A DNA stretch of 64,000 nt from Neobacillus niacini (GCF_030817595.1 NZ_JAUSZN010000001.1:4347501-4411500); one strand, 5' to 3'; positions 52,519 to 62,564 are shown, counted from the first letter of the stretch. Notes: generated by a model from the letters alone, not told the origin. Numbers and translations: made by a program.

Positions 52519-52553
52519 ACATGCAAATACAATTAATGAATAGATATCGAATC

Positions 52554-52591
52554 AACAGCACCCTCAAATTTAATGAAAGGGTGCTGTTTTG
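52554..52591 (+). terminator. Terminator of the first amino-acid ABC operon
   Basis: AACAGCACCCT pairs with AGGGTGCTGTT, followed by TTGTATC. The stretch from 52592 to 52801 is AT-rich and shows nothing else recognisable. Confidence 0.88.
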
Positions 52592-52801
52592 TATCTTAAA
52601 CATTTATATTATTCTACAATCGCTACAACGGGCGGCTTATTCAAAAATGGCATAAGATTTACTACATCTTTTTGAGCCTTTTAATTATAAAGGGCAAAAG
52701 AAGATACTATTATCAAAAGAGTTCGACAAATATTTTTTACAGGCTTCAATATGTCTCTTTTGAAAATTATTTTAATAGAATGAATTGGCAGCAAATACAT
52801 G

Positions 52802-52831
52802 TTGACGAGTTTCGACAAAATGCTGTAGTAT
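52802..52831 (+). promoter_or_regulatory. Promoter of the lysine-riboswitch operon
   Basis: TTGACG (52802-52807) and TAGTAT (52826-52831) are 18 nt apart, about 35 bp before the aptamer. Confidence 0.65.
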
Positions 52832-52867
52832 AAAAGAATAATTTAATAAGACCTCACTTTTTTTATC

Positions 52868-53050
52868 AGTGAGGTAGAGGCGCGATATTTAACAGTCTTT
52901 AGTGGAGTTTGAGAAGCAATGATACTAAGGAGAAGGAAATGTCGCCGAAGTTTGTAATATTCTCGGTATTACATGCTGGGTCTGTAGTTAAGAGCTGCAG
53001 GACTGTCTCAATAAACTCTCCGGTTTATTGAGTTGTGCTATCTCATTTGG
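52868..53050 (+). promoter_or_regulatory. Lysine riboswitch (L-box) aptamer
   Basis: GAGGTAGAGGCGCGA opens the aptamer. AAGGAGAAGGAAATGTCGCC and the following GAAG are the conserved core. P1 forms between AGTGAGGTAG (about 52868-52878) and CTATCTCATTT (about 53038-53049) with G-U pairs. Internal helices include GCTGGGTCTG and AATAAACT...GGTTTATT. A competing perfect 7-bp hairpin, ACCTCAC with GTGAGGT, lies at the 5' edge, and a terminator follows. Lysine binding is expected to promote termination and lower expression of the downstream ABC transporter. Confidence 0.93.
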
Positions 53051-53086
53051 GATAAAAGAGGGGACTTAAGGTAACTATGCATATCG

Positions 53087-53117
53087 CGGCCTGAGTTTAT
53101 CTCAGGCCGTTTTTTGT
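53087..53117 (+). terminator. Terminator controlled by the lysine riboswitch
   Basis: CGGCCTGAG pairs with CTCAGGCCG around TTTAT, followed by TTTTTTG, 40 nt before the first gene. Confidence 0.93.
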
Positions 53118-53156
53118 TTTAAGTAAAATAGTTAAAAAAACAGGGGGAGAGACATC

Positions 53157-53993
53157 ATGAAAAATAAGTTTACGATTGTTATAGTTTTGTTGGTTTCAGC
53201 GATTCTTGTATTAGCAGGTTGTGGAACAAGTAAGAGTTCTGGTTCTGGATCATCAGAGGATAATACTTTTAAGGTAGGTCTTGAAGCTGGATACGCTCCT
53301 TTTAACTGGACTCAAAACGATGATTCCAACGGTGGAGTTAAGATTGATGGCTCTGCAGAATATGCAGGCGGATATGATGTGGAAATTGCTAAAAAAGTAG
53401 CAGAAGGTTTAGGAAAAGAATTAGTGATTGTCAAAACAGAGTGGGATGGCCTTGTACCAGCTTTAACATCAGGTAAAATTGACGCTATCATCGCTGGTAT
53501 GTCACCAACAGCAGAACGTAAAAAGACAATCGATTTTTCGGATAACTATTATACATCCAATTTAGTGATGGTTGTGAAAAAAGGCAGCAAGTATGAAGGT
53601 GCAACATCTATCCAGGATTTCAAAGGAGCAAAAGTTACAGCTCAGTTAAATACATTCCACTATTCCGTGATTGATCAAATTGAAGGTGTAGATAAGAAAA
53701 CGGCGATGGATAACTTCCCAGCAATGCGAGTAGCGCTTGAATCAGGAATGATTGACGGATACGTTTCAGAGCGTCCGGAAGGTGTTAGTGCATCTGCAGC
53801 AAATGATAACTATGTAATGGTCGAGTTTGAAGAAGGATTTAAAACATCGCCAGATGACACTGCAATCGCAGTCGGTCTTGAAAAAGGCAGTGACCTTAAA
53901 GATAAAATCAATGAAATCTTAACAGGTATCTCAGAAGAGGAACGTACAAGCATTATGGATACCGCTATTAAGAATCAACCAGCAGCAAAATAA
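53157..53993 (+). CDS. Lysine-type ABC transporter, substrate-binding lipoprotein
   Basis: The 278-residue lipoprotein has lipobox LAGC (Cys about 22), a serine/glycine linker, then a family-3 binding fold starting FKVGLEAGYAPFNW and with GKIDAIIAGMSPTAERKKTIDFSDNYYTSNLV. Control by the lysine riboswitch makes lysine the most probable ligand; this is inference from context. GGGGGAGAG precedes the ATG. First gene of a three-gene importer. Confidence 0.92.
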   Translation: MKNKFTIVIVLLVSAILVLAGCGTSKSSGSGSSEDNTFKVGLEAGYAPFNWTQNDDSNGGVKIDGSAEYAGGYDVEIAKKVAEGLGKELVIVKTEWDGLVPALTSGKIDAIIAGMSPTAERKKTIDFSDNYYTSNLVMVVKKGSKYEGATSIQDFKGAKVTAQLNTFHYSVIDQIEGVDKKTAMDNFPAMRVALESGMIDGYVSERPEGVSASAANDNYVMVEFEEGFKTSPDDTAIAVGLEKGSDLKDKINEILTGISEEERTSIMDTAIKNQPAAK

Positions 53994-54057
53994 TTTCAAA
54001 GAAGCCGGCTGTATTGCAATGGTACAGTCGGTTTTATACAGTAAAGGAGGATAAAAG

Positions 54058-54786
54058 ATGAGTCTTGAGTGGGTCATTACCATTATATCTGAAAACTGGC
54101 CTATGTTCCTTCGCGGTGCTGGGTTAACACTTTTGATTGCTCTAATTGGTACAGTTTTGGGAGCAATAATTGGATTATTAGCAGGGGTAATTCGTACAAT
54201 TCCAGTACCTGAACGTGGGGCAAAAAAAGTATTTTTAAAAGTAATTAACGCGATTCTTTCTATCTATATTGAATTCTTCCGTGGAACACCAATGATTGTA
54301 CAAGCGATGGTTATTTATTATGGTTCTGCGTTAGCATTTGGCATCGATATGAATGTTTTTGTTGCAGCTATTATTGTTGTATCGATTAATACGGGAGCCT
54401 ATATGGCAGAAATTGTTCGCGGCGGGATTGTTTCGATTGATAAAGGACAGTTTGAAGCAGCGCATGCGATTGGTATGACTCATGTTCAAACGATGTGGAA
54501 TGTGGTGTTACCACAAGTTATACGTAATATTCTACCGGCCACAGGAAATCAATTTGTTATTAATATTAAGGATACTTCCGTTCTGAATGTCATTTCCGTT
54601 ACGGAATTATATTTTGTTACAAAGTCGATTTCAGGTAATAACTTTAGATATTTTGAATCATTTTTCGTGGCATGTATGATTTATTTTGTGATGACTTTTA
54701 TAGTTACAAGAATATTGCTATACATTGAAAAGAAATTAGATGGCTCTGATAACTACACGATGATTGAAAATGACATTCAAAAATAA
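54058..54786 (+). CDS. Lysine-type ABC transporter, permease
   Basis: The 242-residue permease of the HisM/GlnP class has about five membrane segments and the EAA loop ([36 protein letters not shown], about 138-173). AAAGGAGG precedes the ATG. Its stop codon is 20 bp before the ATPase start. Confidence 0.93.
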   Translation: MSLEWVITIISENWPMFLRGAGLTLLIALIGTVLGAIIGLLAGVIRTIPVPERGAKKVFLKVINAILSIYIEFFRGTPMIVQAMVIYYGSALAFGIDMNVFVAAIIVVSINTGAYMAEIVRGGIVSIDKGQFEAAHAIGMTHVQTMWNVVLPQVIRNILPATGNQFVINIKDTSVLNVISVTELYFVTKSISGNNFRYFESFFVACMIYFVMTFIVTRILLYIEKKLDGSDNYTMIENDIQK

Positions 54787-54806
54787 TGGGAGAAGGAGGA
54801 GAGAAT

Positions 54807-55541
54807 ATGGAAAAGATTATTGATATTCAACACTTAAACAAATCCTTTGGAACACATGAAGTATTGAAAGACATTAATTTTTCGGTAAATAAAGGAGAAG
54901 TAGTTTCCATTATCGGTTCCTCAGGATCTGGTAAATCAACTCTTCTTCGTTGTATTAATCTTTTAGAAAAACCAAGCGGCGGGCAAATTATCTATCATGG
55001 AGAAAATATACTAGATGATAAACATGATGTAGCCGACTACCGGAAACATTTAGGTATGGTATTCCAACAATTTAACTTATTTAACAACCACAATGTTCTT
55101 AACAACTGTGTAGTAGGACAAGTAAAGGTGCTAAAACGCTCCAAGGAAGAAGCAGAAAAGGTAGCGTTAAAATACCTAAAGGTTGTTGGTATGGACAAAT
55201 ATATTAACGCGAAGCCGAAGCAGCTTTCCGGTGGTCAAAAGCAACGCGTGGCGATTGCAAGAGCACTTTCCATGGAACCAGATGTAATGTTATTTGATGA
55301 ACCCACATCTGCACTTGACCCTGAAATGGTTGGAGAGGTTCTGAAAGTCATGAAGGAATTAGCTGAATCAGGTCTTACGATGTTGATTGTAACGCATGAA
55401 ATGGAATTCGCAAAAGAAGTATCCGATCGAGCTGTTTTTATGGATAAGGGAGTTATTGCGGAAGAAGGAAGTCCAGAGCAAATTTTTAATAATCCAACAC
55501 AAGAGCGGACAAGGGAATTTCTGAAGCGTACTTTAAAATAA
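54807..55541 (+). CDS. Lysine-type ABC transporter, ATPase
   Basis: The 244-residue GlnQ-class ATPase has Walker [10 protein letters not shown] (about 36-44), signature [17 protein letters not shown], Walker [15 protein letters not shown] and H-loop [13 protein letters not shown] use the ATG at 54807 with GAAGGAGGAG upstream; an ATG seven codons earlier overlaps the ribosome site. It is the last gene of the riboswitch-controlled operon. Confidence 0.95.
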   Translation: MEKIIDIQHLNKSFGTHEVLKDINFSVNKGEVVSIIGSSGSGKSTLLRCINLLEKPSGGQIIYHGENILDDKHDVADYRKHLGMVFQQFNLFNNHNVLNNCVVGQVKVLKRSKEEAEKVALKYLKVVGMDKYINAKPKQLSGGQKQRVAIARALSMEPDVMLFDEPTSALDPEMVGEVLKVMKELAESGLTMLIVTHEMEFAKEVSDRAVFMDKGVIAEEGSPEQIFNNPTQERTREFLKRTLK

Positions 55542-55558
55542 TAGCATTGTTAAGGTGA

Positions 55559-55594
55559 AAAAATGGAGCCAGGTTGAAACCTGGCTCCATTTCT
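55559..55594. terminator. Bidirectional terminator between the ABC operon and serA
   Basis: AAATGGAGCCAGGTT pairs with AACCTGGCTCCATTT. The A and T flanks allow it to act on both convergent transcripts. Confidence 0.92.
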
Positions 55595-55622
55595 ATAGGA
55601 TATTTATTTGCCTCTTTTATGT

Positions 55623-56822
55623 TTAAATAATACGGGCGGTTACTATGCCGGAAATTTGTTTGATTTTTTCCTCTAATGCCGGAATAACATCGCCATTAAC
55701 TTTATTATCAATGTCAATCATCGTATAAGCGTATTCCCCTCGGCTTCTGTTAACCATATCCGCAATGTTTAAATGGTAACTAGATATAGCGGATGTAATC
55801 TGCCCAACCATATTTGGAACATTGTGGTGAAATGCGACTACTCTTTGCTTTCCTGTATAAGGAAGGAAAGTATTTGGGAAATTCACTGAGTTTTTAATGT
55901 TTCCTGTTTCTAAAAATTCCTTTACTTGACGGGCGGCCATAATCGCACAGTTTTCTTCGGATTCTTGTGTAGAAGCACCTAAGTGCGGAATTGGAACTGT
56001 ATTTTTCATTTTGAGTATGTTTTCATTCGGGAAATCGGTAATATACCTTCCAACTTTCCCAAATTCAAGAGCTGTTGCCATGTCTACTTCATTCACAAGC
56101 TCCCCACGTGAGAAGTTTAAAATATGAACTCCCGGCTTCATTATGCTAAAGGTTGCTTCGTTAAACATTCCTTTTGTATCCTCAGTTAATGGTACGTGCA
56201 CAGTAATAAAATCAGATTCTGAGAACAATTGTTCAATTGTCATGGCGCGCTGTACATTGCGGGACAAATTCCAAGCCGTATCGACTGAGATAAATGGGTC
56301 AAACCCGATAACATCCATATCTAAATCAAGCGCATCATTCGCTACAAGCGCACCAATTGCTCCTAAACCAATAACACCTAACGTTTTTCCTTTAATTTCT
56401 TTTCCGACAAACTGCTTTTTTCCTGCTTCCACTAGCTTTGGAATCTGATCACCTTCGTTTTCCAAGGCCTTAGCCCAGGCAACACCAGCAAAAAGGTTGC
56501 GGGATGAAGAAATTAATGAGGTTAGTACCATTTCTTTTACAGCGTTGGCATTTGCACCAGGCGTATTAAATACAACGATTCCTTGCTCTGTACATCTATC
56601 TACAGGAATGTTATTCACACCTGCTCCCGCCCTTGCAATTGCTAATAAATTATCGCCGATTTCTACTGAGTGCATATTAAAGCTGCGAACAAGGATGGCA
56701 TCGGGATTTTCACTGCCGTTGTCAATTTGAAAATTGCCCTTATTGAATACCTTTAGTCCACTTTCTGCGATATTATTAAGTGTTTTGATCGTTTTTACCT
56801 TTTCTAAAGTGATAGTACTCAT
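55623..56822 (-). CDS. serA: D-3-phosphoglycerate dehydrogenase
   Basis: SerA oxidises 3-phosphoglycerate to 3-phosphohydroxypyruvate, the first step of serine synthesis. The NAD-binding motif is GVIGLGAIGALVAND (about 148-162); ILNFSRGELVNE holds the catalytic arginine, with the glutamate in the NEN region and the His in IPHLGASTQESEENCA. A C-terminal ACT domain (about 328-399) ends it. At 399 residues it is the short form without the intervening domain of the 525-residue B. subtilis enzyme. A ZTP riboswitch and terminator precede it. It is transcribed against the fork. Confidence 0.93.
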   Translation of the reverse strand: MSTITLEKVKTIKTLNNIAESGLKVFNKGNFQIDNGSENPDAILVRSFNMHSVEIGDNLLAIARAGAGVNNIPVDRCTEQGIVVFNTPGANANAVKEMVLTSLISSSRNLFAGVAWAKALENEGDQIPKLVEAGKKQFVGKEIKGKTLGVIGLGAIGALVANDALDLDMDVIGFDPFISVDTAWNLSRNVQRAMTIEQLFSESDFITVHVPLTEDTKGMFNEATFSIMKPGVHILNFSRGELVNEVDMATALEFGKVGRYITDFPNENILKMKNTVPIPHLGASTQESEENCAIMAARQVKEFLETGNIKNSVNFPNTFLPYTGKQRVVAFHHNVPNMVGQITSAISSYHLNIADMVNRSRGEYAYTMIDIDNKVNGDVIPALEEKIKQISGIVTARII

Positions 56823-56850
56823 GATTTTCCTCCTAAATTTTTTGCTTTAA

Positions 56851-56888
56851 TAAACAGAAAGAGGTAAGGGATAATATCCCTTACCTCT
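56851..56888 (-). terminator. Terminator controlled by the ZTP riboswitch
   Basis: On the minus strand GAGGTAAGGGATA pairs with TATCCCTTACCTC, followed by TTTCTGTTT. It lies between the aptamer and serA. Confidence 0.9.
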
Positions 56889-56958
56889 GCCCAGGCGAAC
56901 GGCTGCGACACCATGTGCTCCCTCGCGGTTATCCGCGTTTCGCCAGTTACACATGGTC
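56888..56958 (-). promoter_or_regulatory. ZTP (pfl) riboswitch upstream of serA
   Basis: On the minus strand, P1 is ACCATGTG paired with CACATGGT, enclosing AACTGGCG, a CGCGG/CCGCG hairpin and AGGGAGCACA. After a linker comes CCGTTCGCCTGGGCA, the hallmark 3' part of the pfl/ZTP motif whose CGCC pairs back with GGCG in a pseudoknot. ZTP/ZMP accumulates when 10-formyl-THF is short; binding should block the adjacent terminator and turn serA on, raising serine for one-carbon units. Confidence 0.9.
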
Positions 56959-57065
56959 TTTTTTATTATTTTTATCATATCATAATTCTCTACAGTTTAA
57001 AAGATTGTCTTTTAATCTCTTTTTTTAAAAAAATTCTATTTCTAATAGGATAAACCCCTAAATGG

Positions 57066-57094
57066 ATGACGTTTCCAAAAATCTTAAGTATAAT
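57066..57094 (+). promoter_or_regulatory. Promoter of the hprK-like gene
   Basis: ATGACG (57066-57071) and a perfect TATAAT (57089-57094) are 17 nt apart, 36 bp before the start codon. Confidence 0.65.
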
Positions 57095-57129
57095 CTTATA
57101 ATAAAAGGCTAATAGGACGTGAGTATAGG

Positions 57130-58065
57130 TTGAAAAAAGTAACAATAGAAAGCTTGGTTCAAAAGTATTCATTGAAAGTATTGGCTGGAGAAAACCACCT
57201 GCAGAAGATCATTACGCAGCCACGGGTGCATCGTCCGGGATTGGAATTTGTAGGTCATTTTGATTTTTTTCCAACAGAACAAGTTCAAATTTTAGGGAAA
57301 AAGGAGATTACCTATTTACATAAGTTAAGCAGAGAGGAACGTAAAATCCGAATCGGAAACATTGTTCACTATCATCCACCATGTTTTATCGTAACCGCTG
57401 GCGAAGAAGGACTTACCTATTTAATTCACCATTGTACAGAGCAAGGTATCCCCTTGTTAGTAACAAAACAGCCAGAGACAACATCAGAGTTTATCACTAA
57501 ATTGGATGCATTTTTGATAAAGGAATTAGCACCAGAAATATCTGTTCATGGAGTTTGTATGAATGTATCAGGTATTGGTATCTTACTTCGTGGAAATTCA
57601 GGGGTAGGGAAAAGTGAGACTGCCCACACATTAATTCGCCGCGGACATCGGCTAGTATCCGATGATATTGTTGTTCTAAAGAAACTTAGTACGCAAACCA
57701 TTCTTGGTACCCATGATGGGAAAACAAAGGAGTTTTTGGCACTCCGTAGTATTGGATTGTTAAATGTCGTCCGTTTATATGGCCGTAAGGCTTTTCAGGA
57801 TGAAACACGAATATCTCTTGATATACATTTAACGAAGTGGGAAAAAGACGCCTTATATAATGACTTAGAACAGGAATATCATTTTACTGACTATATGGGT
57901 GTTAAAATTCATTCAATGGAAATTCAACTTCAGCCTGGACGTGATGTGGCTGGGTTAATTGAGGCAGCAGCAAACAACTGGTACTTAAAGCAGCAAGGAT
58001 ACAGCGCAGTAGAAGAATTCATGAGCCGGGTAGAGGCTGATATCATGAAACCGGATAGGGATTAA
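57130..58065 (+). CDS. HPr kinase/phosphorylase paralogue with a diverged signature
   Basis: This 311-residue protein aligns along its whole length with HprK, which phosphorylates Ser46 of HPr for carbon catabolite control. It keeps His140 (VHGV), the P-loop GNSGVGKSE (155-163) and the acidic pair SDD (177-179). The HprK signature is altered: where the family has [20 protein letters not shown], this protein has LALRSIGLLNVVRLYG at 203-218, so the conserved Glu is Ala204. VRPGRN is LQPGRD. It is outside the usual hprK-lgt context and sits alone before the frl cluster. It may have altered kinase/phosphorylase balance or another substrate; a canonical hprK is expected elsewhere. The start is a TTG at 57130. 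Confidence 0.8.
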   Translation: MKKVTIESLVQKYSLKVLAGENHLQKIITQPRVHRPGLEFVGHFDFFPTEQVQILGKKEITYLHKLSREERKIRIGNIVHYHPPCFIVTAGEEGLTYLIHHCTEQGIPLLVTKQPETTSEFITKLDAFLIKELAPEISVHGVCMNVSGIGILLRGNSGVGKSETAHTLIRRGHRLVSDDIVVLKKLSTQTILGTHDGKTKEFLALRSIGLLNVVRLYGRKAFQDETRISLDIHLTKWEKDALYNDLEQEYHFTDYMGVKIHSMEIQLQPGRDVAGLIEAAANNWYLKQQGYSAVEEFMSRVEADIMKPDRD

Positions 58066-58096
58066 CCTAAAGATTTATTTAATTAATTAGTTTAAG

Positions 58097-58125
58097 AAGG
58101 CGCTTCCATTGGAGCGTCTTTTTTG
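58097..58125 (+). terminator. Terminator after the hprK-like gene
   Basis: AAGGCGCTTCC pairs with GGAGCGTCTT around ATT with one G-T pair, followed by TTTTG. Confidence 0.85.
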
Positions 58126-58176
58126 TATATCAAAGAGACCCTGATAAAATTTTCAAAAATATTTTAAAATAAGAGA

Positions 58177-58222
58177 TTGTAATTTATATAATAACTGATT
58201 ATAATACAAGACATAACAAATA
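58177..58222 (+). promoter_or_regulatory. frlA promoter with operator-like element
   Basis: TTGTAA (58177-58182) and a perfect TATAAT (58200-58205) are 17 nt apart. From the -10 on, 58200-58222 matches 59761-59783 (upstream of frlB) at 21 of 23 positions. Both contain ATAC(A/T)AGA(C/T)ATAACAAATA. This is the likely operator of the GntR-type regulator encoded at 61741. Confidence 0.72.
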
Positions 58223-58288
58223 AAAAAGCGTTTTCATCGGAGGGGATAAAACAAACGAAAATAGCAGGAAAATCTTATAAAAAGGTAA

Positions 58289-59677
<1,389 letters not shown>

Positions 59678-59690
59678 TCGGTATGAAACT

Positions 59691-59722
59691 AGGAAGTTAG
59701 TTTCTTTTCTTACTAACTTCCT
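59691..59722 (+). terminator. Hairpin between frlA and frlB
   Basis: AGGAAGTTAGT and ACTAACTTCCT are perfect 11-bp inverted repeats around TTCTTTTCTT. No T run follows, so termination may be partial, or the hairpin may protect the frlA mRNA end. Confidence 0.55.
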
Positions 59723-59737
59723 AATATTATAAAGTAG

Positions 59738-59783
59738 TTGTTTAATTTGTTATATATAAATATAATACTAGATATAACAAATA
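59738..59783 (+). promoter_or_regulatory. frlB promoter with operator-like element
   Basis: TTGTTT (59738-59743) and TATAAT (59761-59766) are 17 nt apart. The -10 and following bases repeat the frlA element with two changes, so both promoters appear to be controlled by the same regulator. Confidence 0.72.
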
Positions 59784-59818
59784 TAAAAATTTGATTCAGG
59801 GTTAGGGAGGAAACGTTA

Positions 59819-60832
59819 ATGTTAAAATATGATGAAGAATTATTTCTAAGGCTTGTCGAAAAAGAGGGCCTTGCTTTTCGAGGGCAAATTGAGGATATCG
59901 TAGATGGAATATCGAATAGAGGCTACAGCAATATTTTTCTTATTGGTGCTGGCGGTACCATTGCGATGATGTATCCTTATGAATATATACTAAAATCCAA
60001 TTCTACTATTAATGTTCATGCAGTAATTGCCGCTGAATTCATGGTTATGAATCACCGGCAGTTTAGTAAAGATTCAGTTTGCATCTTTACATCCGTATCA
60101 GGAACGACACAGGAAACCGTTGCCGCTGCGGAATTTTGTAAAGAAAGAGGAGCGACTACCATTGCTTTAGTAGCTGAGCCAAATACTCCGTTAACGCAAA
60201 TTGTTGACCACTGTATCACAACAGGGTCTGAAACACATTCTTTTGATACGTTCTTTATGCTTCTATATATGTTTGCATTCCGCTTTATGTATAACAACAA
60301 TGAGTTCCCGCAATATGAGCAGTTTACAAAAGAGGTTGCATTATTACCACGCGCAATTTTAAATGCTGTAAAATCTTTCGATAAAACCGCAGAGGAATTT
60401 GCTATTAAACATAAGGACACAGATTACCACATGATGGTTGGTTCCGGTAATTTATGGGGCAACACTTACTCTTATGCTATGTGTATTTTAGAGGAGATGC
60501 AATGGATTCATGCGAGGTCGATACATGCAGCAGAATTTTTCCATGGAACGCTTGAATTGGTGGTTGAAGATACTAGTGTAATTTTGCTGAAAGGTGAAGA
60601 TGAAACAAGACCATTGATGGACCGTGTAGAGCGTTTTGCTGAAAAGATTACAAAACAGTTAACCGTTATCGATACAAAGGATTTCGAGATGGAAGGGATC
60701 AGTGAAGAGTTCAGAAAACACTTTGCTGTGAGCATTAACTGGTCTGTCCTTAGTCGCATCAGTGTTTATCTTGAACGTGAAAGAAACCATCCATTAACTC
60801 TTAGAAGATATTATCGACAAATGGAGTATTAA
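59819..60832 (+). CDS. frlB: Fructosamine-6-phosphate deglycase-like protein (SIS family)
   Basis: This 337-residue protein has two SIS domains: IFLIGAGGTIAMMYPYEYIL and TSVSGTTQETV (about 38-110), and MMVGSGNLWGNTYSYAMCILEE (about 204-225). HAAEFFHGTLELV matches the catalytic-region pattern of the FrlB group. The C-terminus HPLTLRRYYRQMEY resembles E. coli FrlB (RRYYGGLVEY). FrlB cleaves phosphorylated fructosamines to glucose-6-phosphate and free amino acid. The exact substrate is inferred from the adjacent frlD and frlA. GGGAGG precedes the ATG. Confidence 0.83.
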   Translation: MLKYDEELFLRLVEKEGLAFRGQIEDIVDGISNRGYSNIFLIGAGGTIAMMYPYEYILKSNSTINVHAVIAAEFMVMNHRQFSKDSVCIFTSVSGTTQETVAAAEFCKERGATTIALVAEPNTPLTQIVDHCITTGSETHSFDTFFMLLYMFAFRFMYNNNEFPQYEQFTKEVALLPRAILNAVKSFDKTAEEFAIKHKDTDYHMMVGSGNLWGNTYSYAMCILEEMQWIHARSIHAAEFFHGTLELVVEDTSVILLKGEDETRPLMDRVERFAEKITKQLTVIDTKDFEMEGISEEFRKHFAVSINWSVLSRISVYLERERNHPLTLRRYYRQMEY

Positions 60833-60840
60833 AAAGAATT

Positions 60841-60863
60841 TGAGCACTACTTAGTGGTGCTCA
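60841..60863 (+). terminator. Hairpin between frlB and frlD
   Basis: TGAGCACTAC pairs with GTGGTGCTCA around TTA. Only TTCCTTTC follows, so it is more likely an attenuator or RNA-stability element than a full terminator; frlD follows closely. Confidence 0.5.
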
Positions 60864-60890
60864 TTCCTTTCAAAAAAGGGGGGAAAAAAG

Positions 60891-61673
60891 ATGAGGATTG
60901 TGACGGTCGGCGATAATTGCATGGATGTCTACCAAGCAAGCGGGAGGGCATATCCTGGTGGAAATCCTGTTAATGTGGCTGTTTATTTAAAAGATTTAGG
61001 TGCAGATTCCTGTTACATTGGCTGGGTTGGCTGTGATTCTTATGGTGGATTAATGAAAAAAGAGATTTTAAAAAAAGGTGTTGATATTTCTCATCTTACG
61101 AAGAAGGATGGAAAAACGGCTGTTACCTATGTCGAATTGGTCAATAATGATCGTGTTTTTGGAGAATATGACGAAGGTGTTATGGCGGACTTCAGCTTAA
61201 CACAGGAAGAACTTGATTTTATTGGAACACATCAGCTAGTACATGCTGGAGTTTGGGGGCATGTAGAAGGGTATTATTCTCATTTTAAAGAAATGGGATT
61301 ACAGACATCCTTTGATTTTTCTAACCAATTAGATCATAGACTTGTCAAAACCTTGCCTCAGTTTGTGGATTATTCATTCTTTTCCTATACGCAGGATGAT
61401 CCTTTTATCCGCCAATTTCTAAAGGATGTAAAGAATAATGGATCAAAAATTACTATAGCGACTTTAGGTGAGAATGGATCACTTGCTTATGACGGTGAAC
61501 AATTCTATAAATGCGGTGTAGTAGCAGTCGATGTGGTGGATACAATGGGAGCAGGAGATTCTTTTATATCTGGTTTTATTTATGGAAAATTGAATGGTCT
61601 TCCTACTATCAAATGTTTAGATTTGGGAGCAGCAACAGCAGCGAAGACGATTCAATACTTTGGTGCTTGGTGA
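60891..61673 (+). CDS. frlD: Fructosamine 6-kinase FrlD (PfkB family)
   Basis: This 260-residue ribokinase-family enzyme phosphorylates fructoselysine-type substrates on C6. It matches E. coli FrlD as I remember it: VTVGDNCMDVYQ, YPGGNPVNVAVYLKDLGA, NDRVFGEYDEGVMADFSL, ATLGENGSLAYDG, then VDTMGAGDSFISGF with the catalytic Asp of GAGD, and the C-terminus AAKTIQYFGAW. GGGGGGAAAAAAG precedes the ATG. It lies between frlB and frlR. Confidence 0.92.
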   Translation: MRIVTVGDNCMDVYQASGRAYPGGNPVNVAVYLKDLGADSCYIGWVGCDSYGGLMKKEILKKGVDISHLTKKDGKTAVTYVELVNNDRVFGEYDEGVMADFSLTQEELDFIGTHQLVHAGVWGHVEGYYSHFKEMGLQTSFDFSNQLDHRLVKTLPQFVDYSFFSYTQDDPFIRQFLKDVKNNGSKITIATLGENGSLAYDGEQFYKCGVVAVDVVDTMGAGDSFISGFIYGKLNGLPTIKCLDLGAATAAKTIQYFGAW

Positions 61674-61740
61674 CTGTGGGGGTCAATCAATGTATAATGA
61701 ATAGTATAATTGTCAATTGACGGATAAGGATGGATTTAGT

Positions 61741-62469
61741 ATGAGTTTAAATCCTTCAACCCCACAGCCATTATACATGCAAGTAAGGCAAATGTTGAAG
61801 ACTGATATTCAAAATGGAAAATACAAACCAGATGAGCAGATTCCAACTGAAGCAGAACTTTGTGAAATCTATAACGTAAGCCGCATTACGATACGTAAGG
61901 CAATTGAGGAATTGGTAAAGGAAGGAGCCCTGACACGAATTCCTCGTAGAGGCACCTTTGTTACATCAAAAAAGTTTCATAATGAATTACTATCTGTAAG
62001 CGGGTTCTCAGAATTTAGCCATCAGTTGGGCATGATACCTAATTCCCGGATTTTAAGAAGTGAAGTTATTCCTGCACCTGAAGATGTTGCGAAGCATCTA
62101 TTAACTGATGAAGGAAGTCCTGTTCTGGTACTTGAACGGCTTATGTATGTAAATGACCGTCCTCTTTTCTACGATATTGCGCATTATTCATTGATACGGT
62201 TTCCAGATTTAGAAAAGAAAATCGCAGGGAATGAATCAACTTATAAAGTCCTTTCGGAAGATTATCATACTGAAATAGTTAGTAATGATAAGATTATTGA
62301 TGTTATTGGTGCGACAAATGATTATGCGAAATTACTAGAATGTGATATTGGAGCCAATCTGTTTAGAATCTTAAAAATTGCATTTAATGCTAATGACGAA
62401 CCTGTTCATCTTTCTACTTTTATGTGTGAGACAAGCAAAGTCAATTTGACCGTTCATCGGGCAAGATAA
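61741..62469 (+). CDS. frlR: GntR-family regulator of the frl cluster (UTRA domain)
   Basis: The 242-residue protein has an N-terminal winged helix (PLYMQVRQMLKTDIQNGKYKPDEQIPTEAEL and VSRITIRKAIEELVKEGALTRIPRRGTFV, about 10-75) and a C-terminal UTRA effector domain (about 95-235, VLVLERLMYVNDRPLFYD). It is of the HutC/FrlR type; a sugar-amine phosphate is the probable inducer. I use the ATG at 61741 with AAGGATGG upstream; a TTG eight codons earlier is open. It probably binds the repeated element at 58200 and 59761. Confidence 0.88.
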   Translation: MSLNPSTPQPLYMQVRQMLKTDIQNGKYKPDEQIPTEAELCEIYNVSRITIRKAIEELVKEGALTRIPRRGTFVTSKKFHNELLSVSGFSEFSHQLGMIPNSRILRSEVIPAPEDVAKHLLTDEGSPVLVLERLMYVNDRPLFYDIAHYSLIRFPDLEKKIAGNESTYKVLSEDYHTEIVSNDKIIDVIGATNDYAKLLECDIGANLFRILKIAFNANDEPVHLSTFMCETSKVNLTVHRAR

Positions 62470-62509
62470 GCTGATTAAACGACCATTTTAAAATTTATAA
62501 AACAATAAT

Positions 62510-62552
62510 AAAGCGGGAGAAATACCAATTGGCATTTCTCCCGCTTTTTTTA
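62510..62552. terminator. Bidirectional terminator after frlR
   Basis: AAAGCGGGAGAAATACCA pairs with TGGCATTTCTCCCGCTTT, followed by a T run. frlR and the oppA-like gene converge on it. Confidence 0.93.
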
Positions 62553-62564
62553 TTCCATGAAATT

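Noticed and set aside
59691..59722. frlA-frlB hairpin as a strong terminator
   Set aside because: No T run follows the stem, so I list it only as a possible or partial terminator.
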